Assembly: GCF_020524285.1 (NCBI RefSeq)
Contig: NZ_JAIVKX010000008.1
Span: forward strand, 124,001 to 188,000
DNA from: Alloyangia pacifica
Lineage (GTDB): Bacteria > Pseudomonadota > Alphaproteobacteria > Rhodobacterales > Rhodobacteraceae
Reading direction: 5' to 3'
Length of the DNA: 64,000 bases
In this document: positions 61,169 to 64,000 of the stretch, one piece after another
Numbering within the stretch: the stretch's first letter is position 1
How the letters are laid out: the number at the start of each line of letters is the position of its first letter
Translations under genes and position numbers: made by a program
The notes under the pieces: model-generated
The model's input: the letters and a program-made list of their open reading frames with translations, nothing else
What the model was told of the DNA's origin: nothing
The model's database searches: none

Positions 61169-62416
61169 TCATCTCGGCACACCCGGAAATTGTACTGATG
61201 GCGCAGAGATACCCTTTGACATGCGATGCCAGTCGCTGCGGCGCCCGGTCTCGGCGTAGATCGCCAGCAACCGCTCGACCCAGGTCGTCACCCCGTAGCG
61301 GCCAAGTGCGCGCGCGCGCACCGCCTCGCCGGTGCGCGCGCTCAGGCCGGGCGTTTCGATCATCTCGATCACCCCATGCGCCAGCGCTTCCGGGTCACGC
61401 GGCCGCACGAGGATGGCGCCGGTCCCCTCGAGCACCAGCGCGTTTTCCCCGACATCGGTGACCACCGGCGGCAGACCGTTGGCCATGGCTTCGAGCAGCG
61501 AGACTGGCGCCCCCTCCCAATGCGAGGAGCTGACGAAGATATCGCTGGCCGCCAGCACCTCGGGGATGTCGCTGCGCATGCCCAGGAACCGCAGCTCGTC
61601 GCCGCCGAGCCCGAGCTGCGCCGCCTGCGCGCTCAGGGCCTCGAAACGCGCGGTGTCGCGGGCATCGCCGACCAGCAGAAGCACCGCCTGTGGTGCCCGC
61701 GCGCGGATGGCGGCAAAGGCGTCGAGCAGCACCTCATGCGCCTTCTGGCCGATAATCGCGCCGACACAGACCAGCGCGATCTGCCCGTCTGCCAGCCCCA
61801 GCTCGCTGCGCAGGCGCTGCCGGGCGGCAAGCGGCGCAACAACGCTTTCCGAAACCGCATTCGGAACGACCCGGCAGCCCGACCGTCCGATCTCGGCGGC
61901 CGCCGCCTCGGCCACCGCCTCGCCCACCGCGATCTTGTTGACCCCGGGCAGGCGCATGGCGAGCCCCTGCAACAACCTCCGGCCGGGGCGGATGCGCCGC
62001 ACCGAGGGTTTCACGTTGTGGATCGTGGTGATGAACGGGATGCCCAGCAACAGCGAGGCATAGGCCCCGAGCGTGCTCGACGAGGCCAGATGCGCGTGCA
62101 GGTACTCAATCCGATGCGCGCGCAGCGCCGCGACCAGACGCCGGAACCGCCCGACGTCCACGAGGTTGCGCCCCGGCAGCAGCACAACCTCGGTGCCCGA
62201 GGCCCGCAGCCGCTGCAGGAAGGGCGTGTCGAGGTCGCTCAGCACGAACACGGTCAGGGCAATGTCGGCGCGCCCACGCACCGCCTCGGCGAAGGTCAGA
62301 ACGAGGCGTTCGGCGCCGCCGGTCAGCAGGGTGTCGATCAGGTAGCCGAGGCGCAGCGGGGCCGGCGCATCCACGGCGAGCGCATGCCCGGGGAGATCTA
62401 TCTTGGCAGCCTTCAT
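61169..62416 (-). CDS. Family 4 glycosyltransferase (exopolysaccharide)
   Basis: This 415-residue GT-B enzyme has LGYLIDTLLTGGAERLVLTFAEAV at the N-terminus, HAHLASSSTLGAYASLLLG, the donor-domain VCVGAIIGQKAHEVLLDAFAAIR and the E-x7-E motif in SSSHWEGAPVSLLEAMANGLPPVVTDVGE. It belongs to the same assembly line as the other two family 4 enzymes. It is 61 bases downstream of the Wzz-like gene. Confidence 0.9.
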   Translation of the reverse strand: MKAAKIDLPGHALAVDAPAPLRLGYLIDTLLTGGAERLVLTFAEAVRGRADIALTVFVLSDLDTPFLQRLRASGTEVVLLPGRNLVDVGRFRRLVAALRAHRIEYLHAHLASSSTLGAYASLLLGIPFITTIHNVKPSVRRIRPGRRLLQGLAMRLPGVNKIAVGEAVAEAAAAEIGRSGCRVVPNAVSESVVAPLAARQRLRSELGLADGQIALVCVGAIIGQKAHEVLLDAFAAIRARAPQAVLLLVGDARDTARFEALSAQAAQLGLGGDELRFLGMRSDIPEVLAASDIFVSSSHWEGAPVSLLEAMANGLPPVVTDVGENALVLEGTGAILVRPRDPEALAHGVIEMIETPGLSARTGEAVRARALGRYGVTTWVERLLAIYAETGRRSDWHRMSKGISAPSVQFPGVPR

Positions 62417-62477
62417 GGGACAGTCCGTCTTAGGGAAATGAGGCTACGCGCGGCCGGCGCGGCCGCGCGCGCGTTGC

Positions 62478-63644
62478 TCAGCGCGCGAGATGCGCCGGAC
62501 GGTCGTCGCCACGCGGCGACTGCTTCATCACGGTCACCCCCGGCGCGTGCAAATCCTCTTCCCGGGTCTTCTTCGGACGCGAGCCCAGCAGCGTCGCGAT
62601 CATGTAGGCGGCGAAACCGGCGATCCCGGCGACGATGAGCGCGATGGCGAACTGCGTGCGCGGCGACATGCTGACCGGGTTGATCGGCGGCGTGCCCTCC
62701 TCGATGACGCGCACGTTGTCGAAGCCGGACACCTCGACCGCCCGCGCATCGCGCAACCGCAGGTCGAGCTCGGCGATGCGATCGGTCTGCGCCCCCTGCC
62801 GCGCCTGCAGCAGACGCGCCTTGGGCATGACCTCGGACAGCTCCGCGATATGCTCCTGGGTCTGGCGGTGCTCCTGCTCCAGGTAGCTGATCCGGCTCTG
62901 CGCTTCCTCGATCGCGGTCTCGGTTTCCAGCGCCTCCGCCTCGGCGCCCAGCCGGTGCTCGAAGGAGGTCATCCGCTGCTGCAGCGAGATCAGGTTCAGA
63001 CGCGCCTCACGCAGCTCGGCATTGAGCGCCACCTCGTCGCGCACGGAGTTCTCGTATTCGATCTGCAGACCCGTCGCGTCCGGCCCCCCGAGAAGGTCGA
63101 TCAGCGCGGCGTCGATCTCCTCGGCCTCCTGCTGCGCCTTTTCGAGCCGGGCGGTGATCGTGGTCAGCTCGCGCTCGGTGTACATGACCCGGCGATGATC
63201 AAGGAAGGCTTCGACCAGCGCATTGACCAGTTCCGCGGCGATCACCGGATTGTTGTGGAAGACCGAGACCTTCACCACGTAGGAGCCGGTGATCAGCTCG
63301 ATCATCGTGCTTTCGTCGAGCCGGATCGTGGCCCCGACGAGCCCCGCCTCGGTGTCGGGCATGTCGGGATAGATCCGGTCCAGACCCACCTTCTCGATCG
63401 CCCGGCGCACCAGCTTGGGGTTGTCGAGAAGCAGCATCTCCGCGTTGACGAAGCCCTGGAAGTCGCCCGCGTTCGGCGCGCGAATGTCCGTAAGGCTCGG
63501 ATCCGGCACATAGACATACTCGCGGCCGAGCGCGAAGGACACCAGCGAGCGAGCCTCGAACATGGGCTTCGACTGCTTGATGACGAAGAGCATGGGGGTG
63601 AGAGTTGCGCCGAACACGACAATAGCAAGAATGATGCGTTTCAC
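62478..63644 (-). CDS. Polysaccharide co-polymerase / chain-length protein (Wzz family)
   Basis: This 388-residue inner-membrane protein has an N-terminal helix (IILAIVVFGATLTPMLFVI) and a large periplasmic part with an extended Glu/Arg/Gln coiled coil (about residues 155-300). The C-terminal P-x2-P-x-S-P-x motif, seen as PPINPVSMSPR, precedes the second membrane helix (FAIALIVAGIAGFAAYMIATLL). It sets polymer length with the polymerase. It lacks a cytoplasmic tyrosine-kinase domain, so a partner kinase should be encoded elsewhere. It is the first minus-strand gene at the right edge. Confidence 0.9.
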   Translation of the reverse strand: MKRIILAIVVFGATLTPMLFVIKQSKPMFEARSLVSFALGREYVYVPDPSLTDIRAPNAGDFQGFVNAEMLLLDNPKLVRRAIEKVGLDRIYPDMPDTEAGLVGATIRLDESTMIELITGSYVVKVSVFHNNPVIAAELVNALVEAFLDHRRVMYTERELTTITARLEKAQQEAEEIDAALIDLLGGPDATGLQIEYENSVRDEVALNAELREARLNLISLQQRMTSFEHRLGAEAEALETETAIEEAQSRISYLEQEHRQTQEHIAELSEVMPKARLLQARQGAQTDRIAELDLRLRDARAVEVSGFDNVRVIEEGTPPINPVSMSPRTQFAIALIVAGIAGFAAYMIATLLGSRPKKTREEDLHAPGVTVMKQSPRGDDRPAHLAR

Positions 63645-63968
63645 GGTCTAACCAATCCATGGACACCAAACGGCGTCGGTAAAAAGAAAATGTAAAAAGA
63701 AGCGAAATTAATCCCGTTCGGGATACAACTGTAGCACCCGCGCTGCCCTGCGGCAATATTTGCAGAGCCCGCAGGGGGCGCTCACGATCAAGTGAGCCCG
63801 TTCGCGTGCAAATCGCGTCAAACTTGTGCGGCGATCCCGCCGAAACGGTTTAACCCTTTGCCCCGCGACGCGATGGCCGTAGACTGACCACGATTCTTCC
63901 TCCTGGCCCTCTATTTTCTCAGGCCGGTATTTTCTTTTCCCTCCTCATGTTTTCGAGGATTCTGCTGC
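63645..63968. other. 324-bp divergent promoter region at the right edge
   Basis: It separates the Wzz-like gene from a possible plus-strand gene at 63969. It contains an inverted repeat GCTCAC-N6-GTGAGC (63780-63797) and AT-rich stretches near 63680-63710 and 63900-63950. No gene found. Confidence 0.5.
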
Positions 63969-64000
63969 ATGGCATTCTCTCCCGGCAAGGCCACCTCCAA
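63969..64000 (+). CDS. Possible start of a gene running off the right edge
   Basis: An ATG with GAGGA nine bases upstream opens a frame MAFSPGKATS that reaches the window end. Too little is visible to name a product. Confidence 0.35.
   Translation, partial: MAFSPGKATS

Noticed and set aside
63780-63797. GCTCAC-N6-GTGAGC inverted repeat considered as a terminator or operator
   Set aside because: It has no T tract and only one copy, and the gene at 63969 is too incomplete to connect it with anything.

Overview
The window is GC-rich chromosomal DNA of an alphaproteobacterium, most likely a marine or soil Rhodobacteraceae/Roseobacter-type organism. The evidence is a class I lysyl-tRNA synthetase, the ethylmalonyl-CoA pathway enzyme (2S)-methylsuccinyl-CoA dehydrogenase, a TRAP transporter in a catabolic operon, a RutA-type pyrimidine locus and a Wza/Wzz-type exopolysaccharide locus. 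I see no insertion sequence, phage gene, CRISPR array or rRNA. One tRNA (Trp) is present.

Layout. Positions 1-8150 hold housekeeping and small genes: LysRS (cut by the left edge), a TerB-like protein, a PBP4-type DD-peptidase, nadD, ettA, a DUF2938 membrane protein, a cold-shock protein and a DUF2892 membrane protein. Positions 8256-12210 are a tightly coupled five-gene minus-strand operon for membrane lipid modification (LpxH/PlcP-like phosphoesterase, ceramide-glucosyltransferase-like GT, DedA, GT2, CDP-alcohol phosphatidyltransferase). Positions 12410-21284 are mixed: a barrel-like protein, tRNA-Trp, a serine hydrolase, a PPC/DUF296 protein, a TauE/SafE permease, mcd, an AhpD-like protein behind an FNR-type box, an EF-hand protein and pheT.

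Positions 21518-30018 form a pyrimidine-type catabolic locus. It has RutA, RutE and RutF homologues, but I find no RutB, RutC or RutD. In their place are two amidase-signature enzymes, a 66-residue protein coupled to one of them and an N-carbamoylsarcosine-amidase-like hydrolase. A GntR/UTRA regulator sits in the middle, and copies of the palindrome AAGTCCGGACTT lie at each promoter region. This is the strongest candidate for an undescribed variant system here.

Positions 30083-33469 carry a persulfide-dioxygenase-like enzyme with an ATTC-N8-GAAT operator, and a divergent MarR / 3-hydroxybenzoate 4-monooxygenase pair. Positions 33593-44710 look like one long operon for hydroxycinnamate esters: a MarR regulator behind an 11+11 bp inverted repeat, TRAP transporter, SDR, crotonase, feruloyl-CoA synthase, amidohydrolase, periplasmic tannase/feruloyl esterase and acyl-CoA dehydrogenase.

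Positions 45743-63644 (all minus strand) are an exopolysaccharide locus: Wza/ExoF-like export protein, three GT4 glycosyltransferases, a 2060-residue multidomain surface or secreted protein, a priming sugar transferase with an unusual C-terminal extension, a Tat-exported pectate-lyase-like protein, UDP-glucuronate decarboxylase, a sulfotransferase and a Wzz-like protein. No flippase, polymerase or tyrosine kinase is visible, so the locus probably continues past the right edge.
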